From Anderseniella sp963700895 (lineage in GTDB: Bacteria > Pseudomonadota > Alphaproteobacteria > Rhizobiales > Aestuariivirgaceae), in contig CAVOZI010000011.1 of assembly GCA_963700895.1 (NCBI GenBank), positions 111,157 through 175,156 on the forward strand: a stretch of 64,000 bases of DNA. The letters are read 5' to 3'. Shown here piece by piece: positions 18,840 to 27,629 of the stretch; position 1 is the first letter of the stretch, and every line of letters starts with the position of its first letter. A model generated the notes under the pieces. It was given only the letters and a program-made list of their open reading frames with translations. It was not told the DNA's origin and searched no databases. The translations under genes were made by a program, and so were the position numbers.

Positions 18840-19581
18840 TGATGTGGATCTCCGCGCCGGTCACGTACGACGACGCATCGGTGCACAGGAAGTAGATGGC
18901 CTTGGCAACCTCTTCCGGCTGGCCGAGCCTGCGAAGTGGAATCTGCGGAATGATCTTCTCCGTCCCCGGCGACAGGATCGACGTCTCTATCTCGCCCGGC
19001 GAGATGGCGTTGACGCGCACCCCCAGCGGGCCGAAGTCGTGAGCCATTTCGCGGGTCAGCGAGGCAAGTGCCGCCTTGGAGGTCGAGTAGGCCGCACCGG
19101 CAAACGGATGCACAGAGGACCCGGCAATGGAGGTCACGTTGACCACCGAGCCCTGCGCGGCCTTGAGTTCCTCGACCAGGCCGCGGGCCAGCATGACCGG
19201 TGCGAAGAAATTGACGTTGAACACCCTGAGCCAGTCGGCTGCGCTGGTGTCAAAGGTATTCATGCGCGCGCCGCCTTCCAGCTTTGGCGAGATGGCCGCA
19301 TTGTTGACCAGCGCATTGAGGCGGGACCCCTGGTCCTTGAGCCGCTCGCGCATCTCTGCCGCGCCGCGCGCCACGTCGTCCATGTCCGACAGGTCGATCT
19401 GGATGTGGTCTTCCGGGCCCATCTCCCACGGGCAGTTCTCGGGGAAGGGGTGGCGCGAACAGGTAATCACCCGCCAACCTGCCGAGGAGAACCGCTTCAC
19501 CGTGGCATGGCCAATGCCGCGCGAGGCGCCAGTGAGGATCAGCGTCTTGCGTTCCGAGTTTGCAGTCTGCGTGCCGGGCAT
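18820..19581 (-). CDS. Short-chain dehydrogenase/reductase
   Basis: 253-residue classical SDR. The cofactor motif is TGASRGIGHA, NNAA occurs at the end of beta-4, catalytic Ser is in VVNVTSIAGSS, and YSTSK carries the Tyr/Lys pair; ISPGEIETSIL follows as usual. NAD(P)H-linked oxidoreductase of unknown substrate. First gene of an overlapping trio with the Cys/Met PLP enzyme and FG-GAP protein. Confidence 0.9.
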   Translation of the reverse strand: MPGTQTANSERKTLILTGASRGIGHATVKRFSSAGWRVITCSRHPFPENCPWEMGPEDHIQIDLSDMDDVARGAAEMRERLKDQGSRLNALVNNAAISPKLEGGARMNTFDTSAADWLRVFNVNFFAPVMLARGLVEELKAAQGSVVNVTSIAGSSVHPFAGAAYSTSKAALASLTREMAHDFGPLGVRVNAISPGEIETSILSPGTEKIIPQIPLRRLGQPEEVAKAIYFLCTDASSYVTGAEIHINGGQHV

Positions 19582-19625
19582 GGTTGTCTCCGCTACAGTG
19601 GGCCCCAGCTATAGGCCAAAGCCGG

Positions 19626-20240
19626 TCAGGGATAAAGCCGGGACTTGCTCCACGGCTCATCCGGCGCGGAGCGGCGGAACACCACCCGGTTATGCAACCG
19701 GAAGGCGCCGTCCTTCCAGAATTCGATATAGACCGGCTTGATGCGGAAACCGGACCAGTGCGGCGGGCGCGGAATGTCCCCGATGGCATACTTGGCGGCA
19801 TATTTCGCCACCGCCTTCTCCAGCGCGAAGCGGCTTTCCAGCGGGCGCGACTGCTGCGAGGCCCAGGCGCCGATGCGGCTGTCGCGGGCACGGGAGTTAT
19901 AATATTCGTCGGCCTCCGCGTCGCTGACCTGCTCGACCAGCCCACGCACCCGCACCTGGCGGCGCAAGCTTTTCCAGTGCAGGCATATGGCGGCCTTCAT
20001 GGAGCCCAGAATCTCGGTGCCCTTCTGGCTTTCGAAATTGGTGTAGAACACGAAGCCGTCCTCGTCGAAGCCCTTCAGCAGCACCATGCGCACATTGGGC
20101 AGGCCGTCGGCATCTACCGTCGCCAGGCTCATGGCGTTGGGATCGTTGATCTCCTTTTCCGTCGCCGCTTCAAGCCATTCGGCAAACAGTTCGAACGGTT
20201 CGTCGCGCGTGGTGAAATCTACAGACATGGCATCCATCAT
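19626..20240 (-). CDS. pdxH: Pyridoxamine 5'-phosphate oxidase
   Basis: 204 residues, normal for PdxH. FMN enzyme that oxidises pyridoxine or pyridoxamine phosphate to PLP. Family segments include NAMSLATVDADGLPNVRMVL, FYTNFESQKG, RQVRVRG and the C-terminal RPPHWSGFRIKP with EFW and RLHNR. PLP made here would serve several nearby PLP enzymes. ATG 20240 is used; ATG 20228 (MSVDFT) is an alternative. It is divergent from fabI across a 166-base region. Confidence 0.95.
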   Translation of the reverse strand: MMDAMSVDFTTRDEPFELFAEWLEAATEKEINDPNAMSLATVDADGLPNVRMVLLKGFDEDGFVFYTNFESQKGTEILGSMKAAICLHWKSLRRQVRVRGLVEQVSDAEADEYYNSRARDSRIGAWASQQSRPLESRFALEKAVAKYAAKYAIGDIPRPPHWSGFRIKPVYIEFWKDGAFRLHNRVVFRRSAPDEPWSKSRLYP

Positions 20241-20406
20241 CCGGGTCTCTTCAACTGGGTCTTCAACGGTTCAGGCCTGATATGGCCCTTGCCGGGGCCA
20301 CTGCGCAAGCCCGGCATATTGGCGGTGGACCCGGCTCACGTTTTCGTGCAAATACACGGTCCAAACATAACCATCTGTCGTCTTTTTCATACAAGGGGTG
20401 TTGTCC

Positions 20407-21228
20407 ATGACCCACGCGGGATCGATCATGGCCGGCAAGCGCGGGCTTGTAATGGGCGTTGCCAACAACCGGTCCATCGCATGGGGCATTGCCAGGGCGG
20501 CCCACAAGTATGGCGCCGAGCTTGCCTTTACCTATCAGGGAGAGGCGCTGGGCAAGCGCGTCAAGCCGCTGGCCGAAGAGCTTGGCTCGAAGATCGTTCT
20601 GGAGTGCGACGTTACCAATGCGGCATCGATGGACGCGGCGTTTGCCGAAATCGAGAAGCAATGGGGCAAACTCGACTTCGTGGTTCACGCCATCGCGTTT
20701 TCCGACAAGGACGAGCTGACCGGGCGCTATGTCGACACCACGGAAGCCAACTTCAACCGCTCGCTCAATATCTCGTGCTATTCGTTCACGGCCGTGGCTC
20801 AGCGGGCCGAGAAGCTGATGACCGAGGGCGGCTCGCTGCTGACGCTGACCTATTACGGCGCGGAAAAGTGGATGCCGCACTATAACGTCATGGGCGTGGC
20901 CAAGGCGGCGCTCGAAGCATCGGTACGCTACCTGGCGGCTGATCTCGGCGAGAAGAACATCCGCGTCAACGCCATTTCGGCCGGGCCGATCAAGACACTG
21001 GCTGCTGCCGGTATCGGCGACTTCCGTTATATCCTGAAGTGGAACGAGTACAACTCGCCGCTGCGGCGCACCGTCACCATCGACGAGGTGGGCGATTCAG
21101 GCGCGTATCTGCTGTCGGACATGAGCCGCGGCGTCACAGGCGAGATCCTGCACGTCGATTCGGGCTATCATGTCGTGGGCATGAAGAACCCCTATGCGCC
21201 GGACATGAGCCTCGACCAGGCTGAGTAA
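20407..21228 (+). CDS. fabI: Enoyl-[acyl-carrier-protein] reductase (NADH)
   Basis: 273 residues from ATG 20407, which has AAGGGG 8 bases upstream. Last step of each fatty-acid elongation cycle. The divergent SDR signature of FabI is present: GLVMGVANNRSIAWGIA for the cofactor, LTYYGAEK, and HYNVMGVAKAAL with the catalytic Tyr-x6-Lys; SAGPIKTLAAAGI follows. It is the presumed target of FabI inhibitors such as triclosan. The next gene starts 12 bases later. Confidence 0.96.
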   Translation: MTHAGSIMAGKRGLVMGVANNRSIAWGIARAAHKYGAELAFTYQGEALGKRVKPLAEELGSKIVLECDVTNAASMDAAFAEIEKQWGKLDFVVHAIAFSDKDELTGRYVDTTEANFNRSLNISCYSFTAVAQRAEKLMTEGGSLLTLTYYGAEKWMPHYNVMGVAKAALEASVRYLAADLGEKNIRVNAISAGPIKTLAAAGIGDFRYILKWNEYNSPLRRTVTIDEVGDSGAYLLSDMSRGVTGEILHVDSGYHVVGMKNPYAPDMSLDQAE

Positions 21229-21240
21229 ACCATCACAACG

Positions 21241-21846
21241 GTGCGATATTACCCGGAAATCTGGTTCGTACGGCATGGTGAAACGGACTGGAACCGCGAC
21301 CGGCGGATCCAGGGTCAGACCGATATCGAACTGAACGATACCGGCCATGCTCAGGCGCGCGCCATCGCCGTCGCGATGGCTCAGCTTCATGGCACGCTCG
21401 ATCACCTCGCCGTCCACGTGAGTCCGTTGAAGCGGCCACGCCGAACTCTTGCCCACATCCTCGACGCATTCGGGCATGCCGCTCCCCGGATCAGCATCGA
21501 GGAACGTCTCAAGGAGCTCAACTTTGGCGAGGCGGAAGGCAAGACGTGGCCGGAGCTCAACACCATGGGCATCGATCCGGAAGCCGATCCGGAAGGCTAC
21601 CATGCCTGGCGGCCGGCTGGCGGCGAGAGCTATGCAGACGCCACCGGGCGCGTGAGCGAATGGCTCGACAGTCTTTCAGGCCCCACACTTGCCGTTGCCC
21701 ATGGCGGCATCAGCCGTATCGTGCGCGGGCTGGTGCTCAATCTGCAGGTGCGCGAAATTCCCTTGCTGCCAAACCCGCAGTGGAAATTCTACCGGCTGAA
21801 AGAGGGCCGGATAGACTGGTTCAGGGCGGTTAAGAATCGGTCTTGA
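21241..21846 (+). CDS. Histidine phosphatase (phosphoglycerate mutase-like) family protein
   Basis: 201 residues from GTG 21241. The N-terminal catalytic motif WFVRHGETDWN and the distal AVAHGGISRIVRG give both catalytic histidines. Many such proteins are phosphatases rather than true mutases; the substrate is unknown. It sits 12 bases after fabI, a pairing that suggests co-transcription. Confidence 0.88.
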   Translation: MRYYPEIWFVRHGETDWNRDRRIQGQTDIELNDTGHAQARAIAVAMAQLHGTLDHLAVHVSPLKRPRRTLAHILDAFGHAAPRISIEERLKELNFGEAEGKTWPELNTMGIDPEADPEGYHAWRPAGGESYADATGRVSEWLDSLSGPTLAVAHGGISRIVRGLVLNLQVREIPLLPNPQWKFYRLKEGRIDWFRAVKNRS

Positions 21847-21927
21847 ATCCACATTCAACCGCCACAAGAATGCCGTAGACTGACAGGAAGTTTTGCACTG
21901 TATCAACCCTGGAGACTAGGAATTCCC

Positions 21928-22311
21928 ATGAAGTTCAAGACCACGCTCGCCGCAGCCGCCGCCATCCTGGGGCTGATGACCGCAACCGCACCAGCTCAGG
22001 CCTGGGACCTGATCGGCGTCAAGCAGGCTGACCATGTCCGGGACCGGGATGTCATCAACGTGCGCGGCCGGGACCGGCACCGGATGGTACGCATTTGCGT
22101 CGATCGGGCGCCGCTGACCATGCAACGCATGCAGATCGTATACCGCAACGGCGGCCGGCAGGACGTAGCGCTTCGCCAGCTGTTCTTCCCCGGCACCTGC
22201 TCGCGCGCCATCGACCTGCGCGGCAACCGCCGGGATATCCGCCGGATCGTGGTGGTCTACTCGAAGTTCCTGCCGGGCCGTTCGCCGGTCATGCGGGTGT
22301 TCGCGCGCTGA
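21928..22311 (+). CDS. Periplasmic DUF2541-like protein
   Basis: 127 residues with a signal peptide cleaved after TAPAQA. The mature part (WDLIGVKQADHVRDRDVINV ... RIVVVYSKF) looks like the DUF2541/YaaI family of small basic secreted proteins; function unknown. The Arg-rich mature chain suggests contact with anionic envelope material (inference). A CTGGAG ribosome binding site lies ~13 bases before the ATG. Confidence 0.7.
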   Translation: MKFKTTLAAAAAILGLMTATAPAQAWDLIGVKQADHVRDRDVINVRGRDRHRMVRICVDRAPLTMQRMQIVYRNGGRQDVALRQLFFPGTCSRAIDLRGNRRDIRRIVVVYSKFLPGRSPVMRVFAR

Positions 22312-22329
22312 GCCTGCGGCACGACGCAA

Positions 22330-22992
22330 CTACCTCTTGCGGGCGATGGTCAGTCCATCGCCCATCGGCAACAGGGTCATGTCCACCCTGTCATCGGCTG
22401 CGATGCACTCATTGAGCCGGCGGATGGCGGCGGTGGACTTGCGCTGGTCCGCCGGATCGGCGACCGCCCCACCCCACAGCACGTTGTCGGCCAGCACCAG
22501 ACCGCCCGGCCGCAGCAGTTCGACGCTGTTTTGGTAGTATTCAGGATAAAGCCGCTTGTCGGCGTCGATGAAGATCATGTCGAACGTCTCCCGTCCGCCC
22601 TCGTGAAGCAGACGGTGCTGCAGCTTGTCCGCCTCCTCGATGTGAAGTTCCACCCTGCCGACGACACCGGCGCGCTGCCAGTATGGCTGGCCAATGGAGG
22701 TGTACTGCTCATCAATGTCACAGGTGATGACCTGCCCGCCATCAGGCAAGGCCAGCGCCACGGCGAGCGTTCCATATCCGGTGAAAGTCCCCAGTTCGAG
22801 AACCCGGCCGGCCTGCATGACCTGGACCAGCAAGGCGATGAATTGCGCCTGTTCGGGCGACGACTGCCAGCGGCCATGCGGCAATGCTTCCGTCCGCCGC
22901 CTGAGATCGGCTAGGACGGGGTGTTCATGCAGGGAATGGCGGCGGATGTAGGATTGGATCAATCCGTCGATGGGTGTGCTTTGTACCGCCAT
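22330..22992 (-). CDS. SAM-dependent O-methyltransferase (catechol/caffeoyl-CoA OMT type)
   Basis: 220 residues. The SAM site is VLELGTFTGYGTLAVALALP, a second acidic contact is TCDIDEQYTSIG, and the metal-binding segment FIDADKRLYPEYY plus VLADNVLWGG are typical of cation-dependent class I O-methyltransferases. Substrate unknown. Convergent with the DUF2541 gene, 18 bases apart. Confidence 0.88.
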   Translation of the reverse strand: MAVQSTPIDGLIQSYIRRHSLHEHPVLADLRRRTEALPHGRWQSSPEQAQFIALLVQVMQAGRVLELGTFTGYGTLAVALALPDGGQVITCDIDEQYTSIGQPYWQRAGVVGRVELHIEEADKLQHRLLHEGGRETFDMIFIDADKRLYPEYYQNSVELLRPGGLVLADNVLWGGAVADPADQRKSTAAIRRLNECIAADDRVDMTLLPMGDGLTIARKR

Positions 22993-23151
22993 TGGAACGC
23001 CGGCCTCCCTGCTGTTGTTCGTTGTTTTCCTGTGCAGCCACCCCCAACAGCCGGCAATCTGTCTCGAGATGGGGCCTGAGGCGCGAGAATCAACCCTAAG
23101 GCCGGGTCACACATGGGTGAACGCCGGTGACCCTTGCAGTTGCAAAGCGGT

Positions 23152-23180
23152 TTGACGCACGGCGCATGCAGCCCTAAACA
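23152..23180 (+). promoter_or_regulatory. Probable housekeeping promoter of aroC
   Basis: TTGACG (23152-23157), a 17-base spacer and TAAACA (23175-23180) lie 28 bases before the aroC ATG in a 215-base intergenic region. This is a fair sigma-70-type match for a constitutive gene. Confidence 0.5.
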
Positions 23181-23207
23181 GGCAGCAACAAGGGGCGCTC
23201 ATTCGCT

Positions 23208-24293
23208 ATGTCACACAACAGCTTCGGCCACCTGTTCCGGATCACCACCTTTGGCGAGAGCCACGGGATTGCGCTGGGGTGCGTGGTGGATGGCTGTCCG
23301 CCCGGCATCAAGCTGACCGAGGCGGACATCCAGTCGTTCCTCGACAAGCGCAAGCCGGGCCAGAACCGTTTCACCACGCAACGGCGCGAACCCGACCAGG
23401 TGAAGATCCTGTCCGGCGTGTTCGAGGACGACCGTACCGGCGGTCAGGTGACCACCGGCACACCGATTGCGCTGATGATCGAGAACGTCGACCAGCGCTC
23501 GAAGGATTACTCCGAGATCCGCGACAAGTTCCGCCCCGGCCATGCCGATTTCACCTACGTGGAGAAATACGGCGTGCGCGACTATCGTGGCGGCGGGCGC
23601 TCGTCGGCGCGCGAGACTGCGGCCCGCGTTGCAGCAGGTGCTGTGGCGCGAAAGGTCGTTGCGGGCGTCACCATCCGCGGCGCGCTGGTTCAGATGGGCC
23701 CGCACAAGGTCGATCGCGCCAACTGGGACTGGGGTCAGGTGGACAACAACCCGTTCTTCTGCCCGGACGCGGAAGCTGCGAAGAACTGGGAAACCTATCT
23801 CGACGGCATCCGCAAGGCAGGCTCGTCATGTGGCGCGGTGATCGAAATCGTCGCCTCTGGCGTGCCGGCGGGCTGGGGCGCGCCGGTCTATGGCAAACTC
23901 GACCAGGACCTCGCCTCGGCGATGATGAGCATCAACGCCGTCAAGGGCGTGGAGATCGGCAACGGGTTCGAGGCTGCTGCCATAACGGGCGAAGAAAACG
24001 CCGACGAGATCCGCATGAAGGACGGCAAGCCGGAGTTCCTGTCCAACAATGCCGGTGGCATTCTCGGGGGCATCTCGACGGGCCAGGACGTGGTGTGCCG
24101 GTTCGCGGTCAAGCCCACCTCCTCCATTCTCACGCCGCGCCGCACCGTGGACGCAAACGGCAACGAGACCGACATCGTCACCAAGGGCCGGCACGATCCG
24201 TGCGTCGGCATCCGCGCCGTGCCGGTGGGCGAGGCAATGATGGCCATCGTGCTGGCCGACCATTTCCTGCGCCATCGCGGCCAGATCGGATAA
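23208..24293 (+). CDS. aroC: Chorismate synthase
   Basis: 361 residues, full length. Converts EPSP to chorismate using reduced FMN, the last common step of aromatic amino-acid synthesis. Signatures: FGESHGIALGCVVDGCPPG, the central GRSSARETAARVAAGAVA and the C-terminal GRHDPCVGIRAVPVGEAM. An adjacent dehalogenase-like gene starts 7 bases later; aroC itself is a housekeeping gene. Confidence 0.97.
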   Translation: MSHNSFGHLFRITTFGESHGIALGCVVDGCPPGIKLTEADIQSFLDKRKPGQNRFTTQRREPDQVKILSGVFEDDRTGGQVTTGTPIALMIENVDQRSKDYSEIRDKFRPGHADFTYVEKYGVRDYRGGGRSSARETAARVAAGAVARKVVAGVTIRGALVQMGPHKVDRANWDWGQVDNNPFFCPDAEAAKNWETYLDGIRKAGSSCGAVIEIVASGVPAGWGAPVYGKLDQDLASAMMSINAVKGVEIGNGFEAAAITGEENADEIRMKDGKPEFLSNNAGGILGGISTGQDVVCRFAVKPTSSILTPRRTVDANGNETDIVTKGRHDPCVGIRAVPVGEAMMAIVLADHFLRHRGQIG

Positions 24294-24299
24294 GCAGCC

Positions 24300-25016
24300 A
24301 TGACAGCCGGGTATGACACGAAGGCGCTGCTTTTCGACGTGTTCGGCACCGTGGTGGACTGGCGCTCCGGCATCATTCGCGAACTCGCGGCCTGGGGCAG
24401 CGAACGCGGCGCCGTGGCGGAGTGGGACAAGGTGGCGGATGCCTGGCGCGGGCTCTACCAGCCTGCCATGCAGCGCATCCGGTCGGGCAATCGCGGCTTC
24501 GTGCGGCTGGACCTGCTGCACGAGGAAAACCTGCATGAGGTCTGCCACCAGTTCGGGCTGGGCGAGCCGCCCGGCGCCGACCGGCAGCGGCTGGTCACGG
24601 CCTGGCACCGGCTGGACCCGTGGCCCAACTCGGTTGCCGGCCTGACGCGGCTGAAGTCGAAGTTCATCATCGCGCCGTGCTCGAACGGCAATATCGCGCT
24701 GATCACCAACATGGCAAAGCGGGCCGGGCTGCCGTGGGACGTGGTGCTGGGCGCGGAAGTGGCGCAGGCCTACAAGCCGCACCCGCAAGCCTATCTCGGC
24801 TCGGCCGATGCGCTGGGCCTTAAGCCCGAAGAATGCATGATGGTGGCCGCGCACCAGGACGACCTCGAAGCCGCTGCCGAGCTTGGCATGGCGACGGCCT
24901 ACGTGCTGCGGCCGGACGAATTCGGGCCGGATGTAGAGATCGCGCCGACCCGCGAGGGGGAATGGACCCACGTGGTGGGCAGTTTCATCGAGCTGGCTGA
25001 CCAGCTCGGCTGCTGA
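24300..25016 (+). CDS. HAD-superfamily hydrolase, haloacid dehalogenase type II
   Basis: 238 residues. The nucleophile motif is LLFDVFGTVVDWR (first Asp), then APCSNGN with the Ser/Asn pair, and Lys in QAYKPHPQAY, with the late acidic MMVAAHQDDLEAA. The Asn and Ser positions follow L-2-haloacid dehalogenases, which displace halide from C2 of short acids; HAD enzymes of this class can also act on phosphoesters. It starts 7 bases after aroC and meets the NYN gene tail to tail with no gap. Confidence 0.86.
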   Translation: MTAGYDTKALLFDVFGTVVDWRSGIIRELAAWGSERGAVAEWDKVADAWRGLYQPAMQRIRSGNRGFVRLDLLHEENLHEVCHQFGLGEPPGADRQRLVTAWHRLDPWPNSVAGLTRLKSKFIIAPCSNGNIALITNMAKRAGLPWDVVLGAEVAQAYKPHPQAYLGSADALGLKPEECMMVAAHQDDLEAAAELGMATAYVLRPDEFGPDVEIAPTREGEWTHVVGSFIELADQLGC

Positions 25017-25466
25017 TCAGGCTTTCTTGAGCAGTACGAACTCGTCGCAGGCCTTGCGCAGGTAGTCACTTGCCTTGGCTTCTGCACACACCACAGTTCG
25101 ACACTTATGCAGCTTGAGCTTGCGGATCAGAGGCACGAAGTCCGCATCGCTGGTCACAAGGTACATGTGGCTGACTCTATGACGGAGCATATACACCATC
25201 GCATCCAGCATCATGGTCATGTCCACCGCATTGGGCTTGCCTGTGGGTTCGGGAGTGATCATTCGTGGTTTGAAGGCCTTCAGTTCCGTCATCCAGCCAT
25301 GGCAAACCGGTTCCCGGCCATAGGTGTTGTAGATCACTGAACCGCCAACCTGATGAACCGTGCTGACCACTTCGTGCGCATATTTCCATGACACGTTCTC
25401 GGCATCTACGAGTACCGCAATGCGCGGTGCAAAGCTGGCGGCTGGAGCTGGAACTGACATCAACAA
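25017..25466 (-). CDS. NYN-domain (PIN-like) putative ribonuclease
   Basis: 149 residues of the LabA-like NYN domain. The acidic metal-binding positions are visible: LVDAENVSW, AVDMTMMLDAM and VTSDADFVPLIRKL. NYN proteins are PIN-fold nucleases thought to process RNA; the target is unknown. Its stop abuts the convergent dehalogenase stop. No antitoxin-like partner is adjacent, so a toxin-antitoxin role is not supported. Confidence 0.83.
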   Translation of the reverse strand: MLMSVPAPAASFAPRIAVLVDAENVSWKYAHEVVSTVHQVGGSVIYNTYGREPVCHGWMTELKAFKPRMITPEPTGKPNAVDMTMMLDAMVYMLRHRVSHMYLVTSDADFVPLIRKLKLHKCRTVVCAEAKASDYLRKACDEFVLLKKA

Positions 25467-25535
25467 TAAATCTCCCCTGAACCATGCAGACTGAGCCGCC
25501 TGTGGCGCAAGGTCAACTTCACAGGAACGTCATGC

Positions 25536-26594
25536 TTACTCGCCGGTTACCGGCTTGTCGCACACAACCATCTTCGACAGGAACACGGGGCGGCTTTCGG
25601 CGAGGGTCAGGCCGGCTTCGGCAAAGATCGCAGGCAAATCTTCCTTGATGTAGCTGCCGTAATAGGGCTCGTGGAAGTTCACCGGAAACGACTTGAGCAT
25701 GCCGTCATAGCCTTCCACGTCGCCCAGTTGCAGGCTGTCCATGAAGATCAGCCGGCCGCCGGGCTTCAAAACCCGCGCCCATTCCTTCGCAATGATGCGG
25801 CGAACCTTCGGCGGCACCTCGTGGAACAGGAAAATCGAGGTCAGCACATCAACCGAGGCGTCCTCGAACGGCAGCTTCTCGGCATTGGCCACCTCGAAGT
25901 TCACCCCGGAATACTCCGTCAGGTGGCGGCGGGCCTCGTTGAGGTAGGCCTCCGACAAGTCGGACAGGGTGAGTTGCACGCGCGGGTAGGCCTGCTTGAC
26001 GAAGCGGCCGAAGCGGCCGGTGCCGCAGGCAATGTCGGCCACGTGCACCTTGCGCTGGTCCCTGCCCTTCATCCACTCGTACAGGGGAACGAGGCATTCC
26101 CTGCGCATGGCGTTGGTGGAGCCTGAAAACAGCACGTCCACCTGCATGTCGTAGATCTCGGCCGATTCCTCGGTCAGGTATCCGCCGGTCTGGTAATGAA
26201 AGTTCTGCAGGAAGTAGGCCGGCAATTCTTCAGCCTTTTCAGGCGAATAGACTTCCGTGCCAGCCCCCTTCGCCTTGCGTTCCGCCGCCACCGGCACGTC
26301 CGCCATGAAGGCGCGCGACCGCTTCAGCAACTCGGCTGGCGAGCCGTCGGCATCACGTGGCAAGGGATAATAGCCACTCGCTACATTCTCCAGATCGCGC
26401 TGGAAACAGCCGGCAAGGTCGCGCATCAGACGGTCAAGGCCCGGGCCTTTCTCGCGGGGGCGCTCGCGGGTAACATCGGACACGCCCGGTTTCGTCTGGC
26501 GGAACTGGCCGGTGGCGAAGCCATGACCCATGAACCACGCCACGCGCGAGGCCTGGCGGGCCGCATAGGTCAGTCTGTCGATCGGGCTCAGCAT
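25536..26594 (-). CDS. Class I SAM-dependent methyltransferase
   Basis: 352 residues from ATG 26594. The N-terminal ~150 residues are family-specific; the methyltransferase core has VADIACGTGRFGRFV (motif I), TLSDLSEAYL, VANAEKLPFED and HEVPPKVRRIIAKEWARVL, with a final LKPGGRLIFMD. The pattern resembles UbiE-like small-molecule or lipid methyltransferases; the substrate is unknown. It lies downstream of tlyA on the same strand with a 31-base gap. Confidence 0.85.
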   Translation of the reverse strand: MLSPIDRLTYAARQASRVAWFMGHGFATGQFRQTKPGVSDVTRERPREKGPGLDRLMRDLAGCFQRDLENVASGYYPLPRDADGSPAELLKRSRAFMADVPVAAERKAKGAGTEVYSPEKAEELPAYFLQNFHYQTGGYLTEESAEIYDMQVDVLFSGSTNAMRRECLVPLYEWMKGRDQRKVHVADIACGTGRFGRFVKQAYPRVQLTLSDLSEAYLNEARRHLTEYSGVNFEVANAEKLPFEDASVDVLTSIFLFHEVPPKVRRIIAKEWARVLKPGGRLIFMDSLQLGDVEGYDGMLKSFPVNFHEPYYGSYIKEDLPAIFAEAGLTLAESRPVFLSKMVVCDKPVTGE

Positions 26595-26625
26595 GGCTAG
26601 AGAATGCGCCTCGCGCGCTTTGGTT

Positions 26626-27375
26626 TCAAGGCTTGCGCGCGGCGACAAGGTATTCCTGGTTGCCGTCTGAGCCGGTGACCGGGCTTGGCACCATGCCCAG
26701 CACCTGCCAGCCCATGTCGCCGGAGAGCCAGCAGCTGATTCCTTCACAAACGGCCTGGCGCACCGCCTCGTCGCGCACGATGCCGCCCTTGCCGACGGCC
26801 TTGCGCCCCGCCTCGAACTGCGGCTTGACCAGCGCCACCAGGTCTGCCCCGGACTTCGCCAGCGCCAAGGCGGGCGGCAAGGCAAGCTTCAACGAAATGA
26901 AGCTGACATCACAAACGATCAGGCTGATTTCCTGGGCCCCAAGGTGAGTAGCAGACAGGTCGCGCGCATTCAGCCCCTCGATCAGAGTCACAGCGGGTAG
27001 CGATGCGATACTTTCATGCATCTGCCCATGACCTACATCAATGGCGATGATGTGCGCGGCGCCACGCTCCAGCAGCACCTGGGTGAACCCGCCAGTGGAT
27101 GCGCCAATGTCGAGGCAGGCCTTGCCGGCGGCATCAATCGCGAAGGCATCAAGACCCGCAATCAGCTTGGCCGCAGCGCGCGACACGTGCTGGCCGCCTG
27201 CGTTGGAAATCGTAATCTGCTGCTCTTTGGAGATCAATTGGGCAGCTTTTGTTACTACTGTATCTTCGATGGATACAAAACCGGCCTCGATCAGCTGCCG
27301 TGCTCGCGCCCGGCTGGGTGCGAGGCCGCGCGCCACCAGCGCTTGGTCAAGCCGCAACCGGCCGCCGCCAGACAC
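26626..27375 (-). CDS. tlyA: TlyA-family rRNA 2'-O-methyltransferase
   Basis: 249 residues: an N-terminal S4 RNA-binding domain (RLDQALVARGLAPSRARARQ) followed by an FtsJ-like methyltransferase with ACLDIGASTGGFTQVLLERG and the K-D-K-E elements (CDVSFISLKLALP, ALVKPQFEAG). TlyA methylates 16S and 23S rRNA in bacteria that have it and underlies capreomycin sensitivity in mycobacteria. It lies 5 bases after xseB, in a HDAC - xseB - tlyA operon. Confidence 0.92.
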   Translation of the reverse strand: MSGGGRLRLDQALVARGLAPSRARARQLIEAGFVSIEDTVVTKAAQLISKEQQITISNAGGQHVSRAAAKLIAGLDAFAIDAAGKACLDIGASTGGFTQVLLERGAAHIIAIDVGHGQMHESIASLPAVTLIEGLNARDLSATHLGAQEISLIVCDVSFISLKLALPPALALAKSGADLVALVKPQFEAGRKAVGKGGIVRDEAVRQAVCEGISCWLSGDMGWQVLGMVPSPVTGSDGNQEYLVAARKP

Positions 27376-27380
27376 GAGGC

Positions 27381-27629
27381 CTACTCCACGTCGAGAGGTT
27401 CAGTGCCGCCGGCCGAGCCGTCCGCCTTCAACGTTATCTTCTCGATGCGGGCTTCGGCGGCCTTGAGCAGCTTGTCGCAATGACCTTTGAGCTTTTCGCC
27501 GCGCTCGTAGATGGCAATCGAGTCCTCGAGGCTGACCTTGCCGGCCTCCAGCTTCTCGACGATCGCCTCCAGTTCGGCCAGGGCGGCCTCGAACGTCATC
27601 CTGGAAATGTCCTGCGCGGAGTCATTCAT
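27381..27629 (-). CDS. xseB: Exodeoxyribonuclease VII small subunit
   Basis: 82 residues from ATG 27629 (ATGAATGAC). The core MTFEAALAELEAIVEKLEAG then DSIAIYERGEKLKGHC matches XseB, a coiled helical hairpin that binds XseA in the single-strand exonuclease complex. Its ATG overlaps the upstream HDAC stop by 8 bases. xseA is not in the window. Confidence 0.95.
   Translation of the reverse strand: MNDSAQDISRMTFEAALAELEAIVEKLEAGKVSLEDSIAIYERGEKLKGHCDKLLKAAEARIEKITLKADGSAGGTEPLDVE

Noticed and set aside
25017..25466. NYN protein as a toxin of a toxin-antitoxin pair
   Set aside because: No small antitoxin-like ORF adjoins it, and the domain alone does not define a toxin.
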